Assembly: GCA_964502005.1 (NCBI GenBank)
Contig: CAZCUX010000003.1
Location: forward strand, 310,001-374,000
Direction: 5' to 3'
Length of the DNA stretch: 64,000 nt
DNA from: CAJWOS01 sp964502005
GTDB lineage: Bacteria > Myxococcota_A > UBA796 > UBA2385
The stretch's first letter is position 1. Every line of letters starts with the position of its first letter. Shown here piece after piece: positions 16,890-24,171 of this stretch. The notes under the pieces are model-generated. The model was not told the DNA's origin, ran no database searches, and was given only the letters and a program-made list of their open reading frames with translations. Position numbers and translations under genes: made by a program.

Positions 16890-17504
16890 ATGCCCTCTGA
16901 CGAAGCCCCGATTTCGTCCACCCAAACGGTAATGGTCGCGCTCGGTGGTCGCTTGGTCCTGGGAACCCTCCACGCCGCGGATGCGGGGGCCTCCGCCATC
17001 CGGTTTTCGCCGGACGGCTACACCGCGACGATGGAGCAGCCCCGCGCGGGTGCGAGCGTTCGTATGCGTGCGGTCGACTCCGATATCTTCACCTCCCATG
17101 CAAAGGTGCTCGAGGTCAGCGCCGACGGCGATTGGATGCTGTCGACGCCTTTGCCGCTCGCCGACCGACGGTACCGCCGCACGCCGCGTGTGGATGGCGC
17201 TGGACGCTTCCATCTCGTGACCCGCACCGGGCTCGACTGGGAAATGCACGATGTCAGCGCCGACGGCGTGGGCGTTCTCGTGCCTGCCGATACCCTCGAC
17301 GACTTGGGCGAGCTTCGCCTTCGCGGCCGTCTCTCGGGGTGCGGCGGTGATTGGGAAGTCGATGCGCGGTCGATCAACCGGCGGCCGGCCCCCGATGCCC
17401 CCGGCCATTGTGTCATGGGCTTCACGCTGGACCACGCGGATGAAACATCGCGGGCCCGCTTGTTGCAGCTAATAGACCAGCTTTCGAGCAAAAACGGCGC
17501 CTGA
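16890..17504 (+). CDS. PilZ-domain protein (putative c-di-GMP receptor)
   Basis: A 204-residue cytoplasmic protein. The second half carries a PilZ signature: RRYRRTPR (RxxxR motif, about residues 92-98) followed 25-30 residues later by DVSADGVGV, the (D/N)xSxxG motif. Both c-di-GMP contacts are present, so binding is likely. The first 90 residues form a beta-rich YcgR-N or second PilZ-like domain without the motif. The start is well marked by GGAG 5 nt before the ATG. It converges on the HEAT-repeat gene with 21 bp between stops; those 21 bp contain an AACGAA...TTCGTT inverted repeat that may terminate both. The regulatory target is unknown. Confidence 0.8.
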   Translation: MPSDEAPISSTQTVMVALGGRLVLGTLHAADAGASAIRFSPDGYTATMEQPRAGASVRMRAVDSDIFTSHAKVLEVSADGDWMLSTPLPLADRRYRRTPRVDGAGRFHLVTRTGLDWEMHDVSADGVGVLVPADTLDDLGELRLRGRLSGCGGDWEVDARSINRRPAPDAPGHCVMGFTLDHADETSRARLLQLIDQLSSKNGA

Positions 17505-17525
17505 ACGAACGAGACTTCGTTTCGC

Positions 17526-18206
17526 TCAGCCCCACGCCGCCAAGGCAGCCTCTGCCGCTTCCCGCACTTCGGGCGCGGAGTCGGTCAACAGGGGACGAAT
17601 CGCGACCGCCATGCCGGGGCCGCCAAGTTCGCGGAGGGCCTGCACCGCCTCCAATCGAACGCGGGTATCGCCGTGGCGCACGCACTTCTTGATGGTCTGG
17701 GCCATCGAACGCCATTGCGTGACGCGGGCGATGCGGCAGCCAGCGGCAATATCAGCCGGCGAAGTGGACTGAAGCATGGCCCGCACGCGGTCTCGGCCAT
17801 TGGAATCGAGGGAGTGGCCCACGAAGCGGGCCGCTGCGCGGTCGATGTCGGACACATCGAGGGCGGACCACGGGTTGTTGGGGTCGTCGGCGTCGAGGCC
17901 GTGGTCGTCGAAGGTACGGCGCGGTGGAACCAATGCCGCATGACGTTGCTCGGCCTTCTTTTCTTCGACGGGCGACGGCGGCAAGCCCATTCCTTGCGTG
18001 CCGGGCTCTTCCACCACGCGAATTTGTGCGTCCGGGACAGCGCGCGCCAAAGCGACGGCAACTTCGACGAACCGGGGCAGGGGTACGTGAAGCTGAATGC
18101 GCGCCAGCACAGGCGGCTCGTCCTCAATGAGGTCGAGACCTCCGGGCAGCAATGTGCGCTCGCGGCGGGTGAGTGGAGACGGGCGAAGGAGTTCGATTGT
18201 GGGCAT
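17526..18206 (-). CDS. HEAT-repeat protein
   Basis: A 226-residue cytoplasmic protein. The last 90 residues contain two HEAT-type helical hairpins (VRHGDTRVRLEAVQALRELG and a following unit with TDSAPEVREAAEAALAAWG), a scaffold for protein contacts. The N-terminal 100 residues are unassigned and include a long charged linker (EEKKAEQRH). No enzyme motif is present. The ATG at 18206 was chosen because the upstream in-frame Met (18281) falls inside the boxC promoter region; no good ribosome site is seen before either. It is divergent from boxC. A role in benzoate metabolism is not supported by sequence. Confidence 0.6.
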   Translation of the reverse strand: MPTIELLRPSPLTRRERTLLPGGLDLIEDEPPVLARIQLHVPLPRFVEVAVALARAVPDAQIRVVEEPGTQGMGLPPSPVEEKKAEQRHAALVPPRRTFDDHGLDADDPNNPWSALDVSDIDRAAARFVGHSLDSNGRDRVRAMLQSTSPADIAAGCRIARVTQWRSMAQTIKKCVRHGDTRVRLEAVQALRELGGPGMAVAIRPLLTDSAPEVREAAEAALAAWG

Positions 18207-18255
18207 ACAGAGAGGATAGCCTTTCGCGGCTGGTCGCGCGAATCGGGTGCTGAAA

Positions 18256-18305
18256 TATAGTGCACCAAAAAACACTTGCATTGCTGATCTCGCGCACTAT
18301 AGTGC
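18256..18305 (+). promoter_or_regulatory. boxCB promoter with perfect palindromic operator
   Basis: A sigma70-like promoter is visible: TTGCAT at 18276-18281, 16-bp spacer, TATAGT at 18298-18303. The -10 lies inside the perfect 12-bp palindrome GCACTATAGTGC (18294-18305). The half TATAGTGC also occurs at 18256-18263, exactly 42 bp (about four helical turns) upstream and continuing into TGCA. A regulator bound at both could loop across the promoter. TGCA-containing operators are known for the benzoyl-CoA-responsive BoxR/BzdR repressors, so a BoxR-like repressor is a reasonable guess; none is encoded in the window. Confidence 0.55.
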
Positions 18306-18395
18306 CAGTAATCTCGCCGCTGGGTGCAGCGCTGCCGCACCCGATCTCCCCCTTTTTCGTACCGCCCCAGGTCCACTGCTCAGGAGAGCTACCCC

Positions 18396-20033
18396 ATGGC
18401 CGAATTTGACTACCCCGCCGTCGACTTTCAGACCCACCCCGACCGGTACAAGCACTGGTCGTTGTCGTTTGACGGCCCGGTGGCGGTGCTCACGATGCGG
18501 GTCCAAGAAGATGGTGGCATGTGGGAAGGGCGGTACGAGCTGAAGCTCAACAGCTACGACCTCGGCGTCGACGTCGAGCTGAACGATGCCGTGAGCCGCT
18601 TGCGCTTTGAGCACCCCGAAGTGCGCGCCGTCCTCGTGACGGGCGGCTACGACAAGGTGTTCTGCGCCGGCGCCAACATCAAAATGCTCGGGATGGCGCC
18701 CCACGCCTTCAAGGTGAACTTCTGCAAGTTCACCAACGAAACACGCGGTATGATTGAAGAGTCGAGCGCCGAAGGACAGGTGTACATCGCGGCGCTCAAC
18801 GGCACCGCCTCCGGCGGCGGCTACGAGTTGGCCCTCGCGTGCGAGCACATCTACCTGATTGACGACGGCAACGCCGCGGTTTCGTTGCCCGAAGTGCCCC
18901 TGCTGGGCGTCCTTCCGGGTACTGGCGGCCTCACCCGCCTCACCGACAAGCGGAAGGTTCGGCGCGACGTCGCCGACGTGTTCTGCACCAAGGCTGAAGG
19001 CTTCCGGGCACGGGACGCCAAAAAGTTCCGCCTCATCGACGGCAGCTTCCCCCGCTCGAAGTGGTCCGATGGCATCGCAGCCACCGCCGCGCAAATCGCC
19101 GCTGCGTCCGCGTCCGCGCGGCCAAAGACCGGCGAGGCCGTCGCGTTGCCGGCCATCGTGTCTTCGTCCACCGAGAATGGCTGGTCCTACGAGTTCGTGG
19201 ACGTCCGCGTCGATGGACGTAGCTCCTGGATTACGATGAAGGGCCCCACCCGCGCGCCCAGCCGCTCCGCCGATACGTGGAGCCTCAAGGCATTCCGTGA
19301 GCTCGAAGATGCGCTGCTGCGGCTGCGTCTCAACCACTTGGAGGTTGGCCTCATCGTCTTCAAGACAGAAGGCGACCGCGAGGCCGTACTCTCGCACGAG
19401 CAGTGGTTGCTCGACAACGCCGGCGCCTCTACCGACTTCTTCTATGCCGAGGTCAAGCTCTACCAAGGGCGCGTGCTGCGCAAGGTCGACAACATGGCCA
19501 AGAGCGTGTTTTCGCTCATTGAGCCCGGCCACTGCTTCGTGGGCACTTTGTTCGAGATTGTGCTCGCGTCGGACCGCGCCTATATGTTCGACGACGGCGA
19601 CAACTCCGTGCAGTTGAGCCAGGCAAGCCTCGGTGCGTTCCCGATGGCAACCGGCGCCACCCGTCTTCAGGCGCGCTTCCCCGGCGAACCCGACCTTCTC
19701 GCCCAGGCCGAAGGAGCCGTGGGCGAAGACATCGACGCCGAAGCGGCATTTGATGAATACGGCCTCGTTACCGCGTCTCTCGACGATATTGACTACGACG
19801 ACGAGGTTCGGATTGCCATCGAAGAGCGCGCGAGCCTCTCGCCCGACGCGCTGACCGGCATGGAACAAAACCTCCGCTTTGGTGGTGTCGAAACGGCCGA
19901 GACCAAGATTTATGGTCGGCTCACCGCCTGGCAAAACTGGATCTTCCAGCGGCCCAACGCAGTTGGCGACCGCGGAGCACTCACTCTCTATGGCCAACCC
20001 GAGCGTCCCGTCTTCGACTTCCGGAGGACCTGA
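18396..20033 (+). CDS. boxC: 2,3-epoxybenzoyl-CoA dihydrolase BoxC
   Basis: A 545-residue enoyl-CoA hydratase-superfamily enzyme that hydrolytically opens the ring of 2,3-epoxybenzoyl-CoA in the aerobic benzoyl-CoA (box) pathway, giving 3,4-dehydroadipyl-CoA semialdehyde and formate. BoxC is about twice the length of an ordinary crotonase, and both halves are present: the first with FCAGANIKMLGMAPHAFKVN and GTASGGGYELALACEHI (oxyanion-hole Gly-rich loop), the second with GHCFVGTLFEIVLASDRAYMF. AGGAGAG precedes the ATG at 18396, excluding 24 upstream residues. It overlaps boxB by one base (TGATG), so the two are translationally coupled. Confidence 0.93.
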   Translation: MAEFDYPAVDFQTHPDRYKHWSLSFDGPVAVLTMRVQEDGGMWEGRYELKLNSYDLGVDVELNDAVSRLRFEHPEVRAVLVTGGYDKVFCAGANIKMLGMAPHAFKVNFCKFTNETRGMIEESSAEGQVYIAALNGTASGGGYELALACEHIYLIDDGNAAVSLPEVPLLGVLPGTGGLTRLTDKRKVRRDVADVFCTKAEGFRARDAKKFRLIDGSFPRSKWSDGIAATAAQIAAASASARPKTGEAVALPAIVSSSTENGWSYEFVDVRVDGRSSWITMKGPTRAPSRSADTWSLKAFRELEDALLRLRLNHLEVGLIVFKTEGDREAVLSHEQWLLDNAGASTDFFYAEVKLYQGRVLRKVDNMAKSVFSLIEPGHCFVGTLFEIVLASDRAYMFDDGDNSVQLSQASLGAFPMATGATRLQARFPGEPDLLAQAEGAVGEDIDAEAAFDEYGLVTASLDDIDYDDEVRIAIEERASLSPDALTGMEQNLRFGGVETAETKIYGRLTAWQNWIFQRPNAVGDRGALTLYGQPERPVFDFRRT

Positions 20034-21451
20034 TGAACATCAACTACGACGAACGAATCCCAAACAACGTCGACCTTTCGAGCGACCGGCGTCTGCAAAA
20101 AGCCCTGGAAAAGTGGCAACCTGCGTTCCTCGACTGGTGGCGCAGCGTCGGTCCCCAGGTCTTCTCGACCAATGAAGTGTACCTGCGCACGGCCATTTCC
20201 ACCGACCCCGGTGGCTGGTCGCAGTTCGGCCATGTCCGCATGCCCGACTACCGCTGGGGCGTCTTTTTGGCCGCGCCGGAAGAAAACCGGGTCATTCCGG
20301 GCGGCGACCACGCCGGAAAGCCGGTCTGGCAGGAAGTTCCCGGTGAGTACCGAAACGCCCTCAAGCGCATCATCGTGGTGCAGGCTGACACGGAGCCTGC
20401 GAGCGTCGAGCAGCAGCGCTACCTCGCCGACACCGCGCCGAGCTTGTACGACTGCCGAAACTTGTTTCAGGTCAACGTCGAAGAAGGCCGGCACTTGTGG
20501 GCGATGGTCTACTTGCTCCAGGCGTACTTCGGTCGTGATGGCCGCGAAGAAGCAGATGCGCTGTTGACCCGTCGCAGCGGAAATGAAGACTCGCCGCGCA
20601 TTCTCGATGCGTTCAACCAGCCCTGCGAAGATTGGTTGACCTTCTTCTCGTTCACGACCTTCACCGACCGCGACGGCAAGTACCAGCTTGGCAGCTTGGC
20701 GGAGTCGGCCTTCGACCCCCTTTCCCGCACCTGCCGGTTTATGTTGACCGAAGAGGCACACCACATGTTCGTCGGCGAGACGGGCATGGAGCGGGTGTTG
20801 ACGCGGGCAGCGGAGCTGGAAAAGGTCGCTCCAAACGGCGACCCCCGCGAGTTGGGCGGCATCGACTTTGGTACGATTCAGAAGTGGATCAACCACTGGT
20901 ATTGCTACTCACTCGACCTGTTCGGCGCCGAAATCTCGACCAACGCGGCGGACTACTTCGCGTCCGGCCTCAAGGGTCGGTGGCAAGAAGCCCAGCAGTA
21001 CACCGAGCACTCCGCATTGGGGCAGTTGAAGAACATTCCCCATGTGGTCGATGGCCGCTTGACCGACGTAGACGTGCCGTTGCGCAACGCCATGAACGAG
21101 GTGCTGCGCGATGAATACGTCGCCGACTGCGAGCGCGTAGTGGAGCGCTGGAACCGTGTGCTTTCGAAGCTCGATACGAGCTTCCGGGTCACGCTCCCCG
21201 ACCGCCGCTTCTTCCGGCGCCAGGGCATCTACGCCGGCCACACCTTCGACCCCTCGGGCCAGCTCATCGACGCGGACGTCTACGCCTCCAAGTTGAGCAC
21301 CTGGCTGCCCACCGCCGACGACCGCGCATACGTCAAGAGCTTGATGAAGCCGGTGTATGGTCCGGGCAAGATGGCCAACTGGATTGCAGCGCCCAAGCGC
21401 GGAATCAACCGCCAGTCGGTCGAGTTCGAGTACGTGCGCACCGACGGCTGA
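20033..21451 (+). CDS. boxB: Benzoyl-CoA 2,3-epoxidase subunit BoxB
   Basis: A 472-residue diiron oxygenase that epoxidises benzoyl-CoA with O2, receiving electrons from the NADPH-dependent reductase BoxA. The two ExxH iron-binding motifs are visible: EEGRHLW at about residues 149-155 and EEAHHMF at about 242-248. Length and the N-terminal NVDLSSDRRLQKALEKW segment agree with BoxB. It starts on the last base of the boxC stop. No boxA, benzoate-CoA ligase, boxD or regulator is found in the window, so electron supply and CoA activation must be encoded elsewhere or be supplied by generic enzymes. A hairpin terminator follows at 21462-21492. Confidence 0.94.
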   Translation: MNINYDERIPNNVDLSSDRRLQKALEKWQPAFLDWWRSVGPQVFSTNEVYLRTAISTDPGGWSQFGHVRMPDYRWGVFLAAPEENRVIPGGDHAGKPVWQEVPGEYRNALKRIIVVQADTEPASVEQQRYLADTAPSLYDCRNLFQVNVEEGRHLWAMVYLLQAYFGRDGREEADALLTRRSGNEDSPRILDAFNQPCEDWLTFFSFTTFTDRDGKYQLGSLAESAFDPLSRTCRFMLTEEAHHMFVGETGMERVLTRAAELEKVAPNGDPRELGGIDFGTIQKWINHWYCYSLDLFGAEISTNAADYFASGLKGRWQEAQQYTEHSALGQLKNIPHVVDGRLTDVDVPLRNAMNEVLRDEYVADCERVVERWNRVLSKLDTSFRVTLPDRRFFRRQGIYAGHTFDPSGQLIDADVYASKLSTWLPTADDRAYVKSLMKPVYGPGKMANWIAAPKRGINRQSVEFEYVRTDG

Positions 21452-21461
21452 GAAAAGACAA

Positions 21462-21492
21462 ACGGGCTCGTTCCTTCTGGGAACGGGCCCGT
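21462..21492. terminator. Hairpin terminator after boxB
   Basis: ACGGGCTCGTTCC and GGGAACGGGCCCGT pair around a TTCT loop, giving a stem of about 13 bp with one G-T wobble. No long U tract follows. It lies 11 bp after boxB and before the convergent sigma factor gene, and could serve both. Confidence 0.7.
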
Positions 21493-21511
21493 ATTGCGTC
21501 TTGTGACAAAA

Positions 21512-21530
21512 TGAATGGCGGTTCAGTGGC
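21512..21530. repeat. Short dispersed repeat, copy 1
   Basis: TGAATGGCGGTTCAGTGGC matches TGAATGGTGATTCAGTGGC at 29236-29254 in 17 of 19 bases. Both copies are intergenic, near gene ends. Function is unknown. Confidence 0.4.
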
Positions 21531-21563
21531 CGATGCGTGTGCGCCGGATTCGCCCCAGGCGCT

Positions 21564-22298
21564 TCAGAGGCCGAGGTTCCGTAGCCGGTGCTGAAGGCGC
21601 TTTACGCCTTGGCCGCGAAGCTGGCACGCGCGGGACTCGGTCACGCCCAAGTGTTGGCCGATGTCGCGCAACGTATGGCGCTGGATGTAGTACATGACCA
21701 CGGCGTCGCGTTCGCGCTCGGGCAAATGGTCGACGGCGTCGGACAAGTGGCGGCGAAGCTCGCGGTCGCCCACATTGACCTCGGCATCCAACTCCATGCT
21801 CGCGAGCGTGTCCATCAACGTTTGGCTTGCGTCGTCGTTGGTGGGCGTATCCAGGCTCGTCAGGGTCGCGATGGCGGAATCCGTGACGAAATGCGCATAG
21901 GCTTCCGGCGATAAGTCGAGTTGGTGCCGGATTTCTTCGTCGGTGGGCATCCGACCCAAACGCAACATAAGAGACTCGCGCTCTTGCTCGAGTCGGTTGT
22001 GCTTTCGGCGAACAGAGCGGGGCACGATGTCGTCTGCCCGCAGCGAGTCGATAATCTGGCCGCGAATCCGAAGCTCGGCATACGCTTTGAACGGTACGCC
22101 GCGGGTCGAGTCGAAGCGGTCCCATGCGTCCATGAGCCCGAGAACGCCGATGTTTACAAGCTCCTCAAACTCGACCGTCGGGGGAAGGCGCTTCAAGATA
22201 CGTCGCGCGATGGACCGAATGAGCGGCAGGTATCCGATAACCAGCTCTTCGGTATTCGAGGGGGCGAGGGCGACGGGGGGCGCGCTGCGGTCGAGCAT
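21564..22298 (-). CDS. FliA/WhiG-type RNA polymerase sigma factor, copy 1
   Basis: A 244-residue sigma70-family group 3 (FliA/WhiG/SigF) sigma factor, an RNA polymerase subunit that selects alternative promoters. Region 2 is seen in LPLIRSIARRIL..EFEELVNIGVLGLMDAWDRFD and RGQIIDSLRADD, region 3 in the RLEQERE and DEEIRHQLDL segment, and region 4 in LPERERDAVVMYY and the helix-turn-helix TLRDIGQHLGVTESRACQL. The ATG at 22298 has GGAG 6 nt upstream; TTG at 22331 and ATG at 22310 are alternatives. A close paralogue lies 540 bp upstream on the same strand. No anti-sigma factor or flagellar gene is adjacent, so the regulon cannot be inferred. Confidence 0.88.
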   Translation of the reverse strand: MLDRSAPPVALAPSNTEELVIGYLPLIRSIARRILKRLPPTVEFEELVNIGVLGLMDAWDRFDSTRGVPFKAYAELRIRGQIIDSLRADDIVPRSVRRKHNRLEQERESLMLRLGRMPTDEEIRHQLDLSPEAYAHFVTDSAIATLTSLDTPTNDDASQTLMDTLASMELDAEVNVGDRELRRHLSDAVDHLPERERDAVVMYYIQRHTLRDIGQHLGVTESRACQLRGQGVKRLQHRLRNLGL

Positions 22299-22641
22299 CG
22301 GGCGCTCCATGATTCGGGGTGGGACGGCCAATATTTCCGTCTGTCCTTCCCTCGTACACCCGTAGAGCCCCGCAAACGGGCGATTTTGTCTATCCGCTCC
22401 CGTATAAGAATTGATATACGCGAAGGATTCGTCAGTGATTCAATGAACCATGCGAATTGCAGAATTGGCTTTTTGTCGCACTTCTGGTCCGGGCGGCCCT
22501 TGTTTTACGGAACGGGCGCCGTCGTACGGGGTGCGAATGATTCTCAAACCAGCGCGAATCTGTCTGGTTTGGATGTATTTTCTATCTATTTTGTGACGAT
22601 AGAAGCCAGATACACAGTGTTGGTGGGCATCATCAACACGC

Positions 22642-22662
22642 TGCAATCATTTCATGATTGCA
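22642..22662. promoter_or_regulatory. Perfect 9-bp dyad upstream of sigma factor copy 1
   Basis: TGCAATCAT and ATGATTGCA are separated by TTC. This lies about 345 bp upstream of the sigma start and about 180 bp downstream of the paralogue stop. It could be an operator or a transcript hairpin; no trailing U tract is present. Confidence 0.45.
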
Positions 22663-22768
22663 GGCATGTGTAGTTTTGTGTCCCCGAAGGCCGCCGCGAC
22701 GCCCTTCGGATCTCAGAATCGTCCCCGGCCTTTGGATCTTGAGGGTTCCGCCCAAAATCTGACCAAAT

Positions 22769-22788
22769 CCCGTTGCAGATGCAACGGG
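22769..22788 (-). terminator. Hairpin terminator after sigma factor copy 2
   Basis: Perfect CCCGTTGC and GCAACGGG arms around a 4-nt loop, 50 bp beyond the stop of the leftward gene. In leftward orientation it is followed by ATTTGG and, further on, ATTTTGG, a weak U-rich tail. Confidence 0.65.
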
Positions 22789-22838
22789 AGGCGATTCTGC
22801 GTTGTCAGCGCCTTCGGGGGGACAATCCGCGCGGTGGG

Positions 22839-23576
22839 TCAGCGGGCAACGTGGCGCAGACGGTTCTGGAGGCGCTTGACGCCCTGGCTGCGAAGCTGGC
22901 AAGCACGCGACTCCGTGACACCCAAGCGCTGACCGATGTCGCGCAGCGTCTCGCGGTGCAAGTAGTAGCCCACCACCGCTGCGCGCTCGCGCTCCGGCAG
23001 TTGCGCGATTGCGCGGGCAACATGCTGGCTGACTTCTTTTTCGCCAAAACAGTCCTCGGCGTCGGACTGGTTGCTCGCGAGCAGGTCGAGCAACGTTTGG
23101 CTGCCTTCATCGTTGGCCGGCGTGTCGAGACTGGTAACGGTCGCGACGGTCGCGTCGGCGACGAAGGTGGCGTAGGCCTGTGGCGTGAGGTCCAACTGGT
23201 TCCGCACTTCTTCGTGCGTAGGCGCCCGGCCCAAGCGGCCTTGCAACACATCGCGCTCTTGCTCCAACCGCGTGTGCTTCCGGCGTACCGACCGCGGCAC
23301 AATGTCGTCGTCGCGCAAAGAGTCGATGATTTGGCCGCGAATGCGAAGCTCTGCGTAGGACTTGAAGGGTACGCCGCGGCTGCCGTCGTAGCGGTCCCAT
23401 GCGTCCATGAGGCCCAAGACGCCGATGTTGACCAACTCGTCGAGCTCCACCGTGGGAGGCAGGCGCTTGAGGATGCGCCGCGAGATGAGCCGAATCAGGG
23501 GCAGGTAGGTCGAGACCAACTCTTCGGTCGTGGATGGAACGGTCGTCGTGATGGAAACAGGGGCGAGGGCAAGCAT
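22839..23576 (-). CDS. FliA/WhiG-type RNA polymerase sigma factor, copy 2
   Basis: A 245-residue paralogue of the sigma factor at 21564-22298. The region 2 core (PPTVELDELVNIGVLGLMDAW), RIRGQIIDSL, DDIVPRSVRRKH and the region 4 recognition helix TLRDIGQRLGVTESRACQL are nearly identical between the two, so both probably read very similar promoters. Differences concentrate in the N-terminus, the region 3 linker and the acidic stretch before region 4 (DAEDCFGEKEV here). GGAG lies 5 nt before ATG 23576; the upstream in-frame Met at 23627 is less likely. Gene order suggests a tandem duplication, each copy now with its own upstream region. It is divergent from the LeuA-like gene across 595 bp. Confidence 0.88.
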   Translation of the reverse strand: MLALAPVSITTTVPSTTEELVSTYLPLIRLISRRILKRLPPTVELDELVNIGVLGLMDAWDRYDGSRGVPFKSYAELRIRGQIIDSLRDDDIVPRSVRRKHTRLEQERDVLQGRLGRAPTHEEVRNQLDLTPQAYATFVADATVATVTSLDTPANDEGSQTLLDLLASNQSDAEDCFGEKEVSQHVARAIAQLPERERAAVVGYYLHRETLRDIGQRLGVTESRACQLRSQGVKRLQNRLRHVAR

Positions 23577-24171
23577 AGCGTCTCCAGGGTCGGCAGGCAG
23601 TCTTTGCTCATGCATGAACTGTGCCAACTTTGGCGTGCGCCTGACGGCCGCACCCCTCGACCCGTCCCCATGAACCGGCGCTGGGCGCTTCTTCGGTTCG
23701 ATTGCCGTTATCGTCGCGGGGATGGTGCTTCTCCTCGTCTATGGCTCGGCGAGCGGCCATCCACCGGGGGGCCTGCCGCGGGGCGGGGGGCGATGACCCG
23801 TCGTGGGGTGGCCAAAGTCGGAGGAGGTGTGGCCTATTTTGGGTGTATCTTTTTTGATACAGTATCGAACTTGATTCGTTCGGTGCGTTCTGCTTCGGGC
23901 ACGATTGCGCGACGTGGCGTGCGAAAGCACAGGAAAGGTGGACCTTCGCCAGCGGTCAAGTGGGTGCCTCTGTAAGGACGGGCGGGGCCGATGGGATAGC
24001 GAGAACAGGGCGTTCGCGATGGCCCGGTGGGCTACATTGCGGCAAGAAGCGCTGATGGCGTGGTACGACGGGGTGGTCTCGCGGGAGAGGAACGGGGCCT
24101 GCGCATTTGGCCTCCGTCCGGTTACCCGACGGGCGTCTCAGTTTCCTTTCGAATCCACCGCGGAGACCCTC
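23577..24171. other. 595-bp divergent promoter region
   Basis: It lies between the divergent sigma factor and LeuA-like starts. No convincing gene was found; the frame continuing upstream of the LeuA-like gene is Arg/Trp-rich and lacks a ribosome site. A nested palindrome at 23842-23864 is the main landmark and is listed separately. The right half may be an untranslated leader for the LeuA-like gene, but no riboswitch motif was recognised. Confidence 0.45.
23842..23864. promoter_or_regulatory. Nested GTATC/GATAC palindromes
   Basis: TGTATC-N6-GATACA (23842-23859, T6 centre) overlaps GATAC-A-GTATC (23854-23864), giving three half-sites in 23 bp. It is in the divergent sigma/LeuA-like promoter region and looks like an operator for a dimeric regulator that could bind two alternative ways. 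Confidence 0.45.

Larger units (their letters stand above)
22299..22838. other. 540-bp intergenic region between the two sigma factor genes
   Basis: No gene is supported. It is visibly less GC-rich than its neighbours and holds several dyads, annotated separately: a perfect 9-bp arm dyad at 22642-22662 and a terminator-like hairpin at 22769-22788. An imperfect AAACCAG...CTGGTTT repeat also lies near 22544-22568. It presumably carries the promoter of copy 1. Confidence 0.5.

Noticed and set aside
18297..19997. 566-codon leftward frame inside boxC
   Set aside because: Antisense shadow typical of GC-rich genes; boxC is unambiguous.
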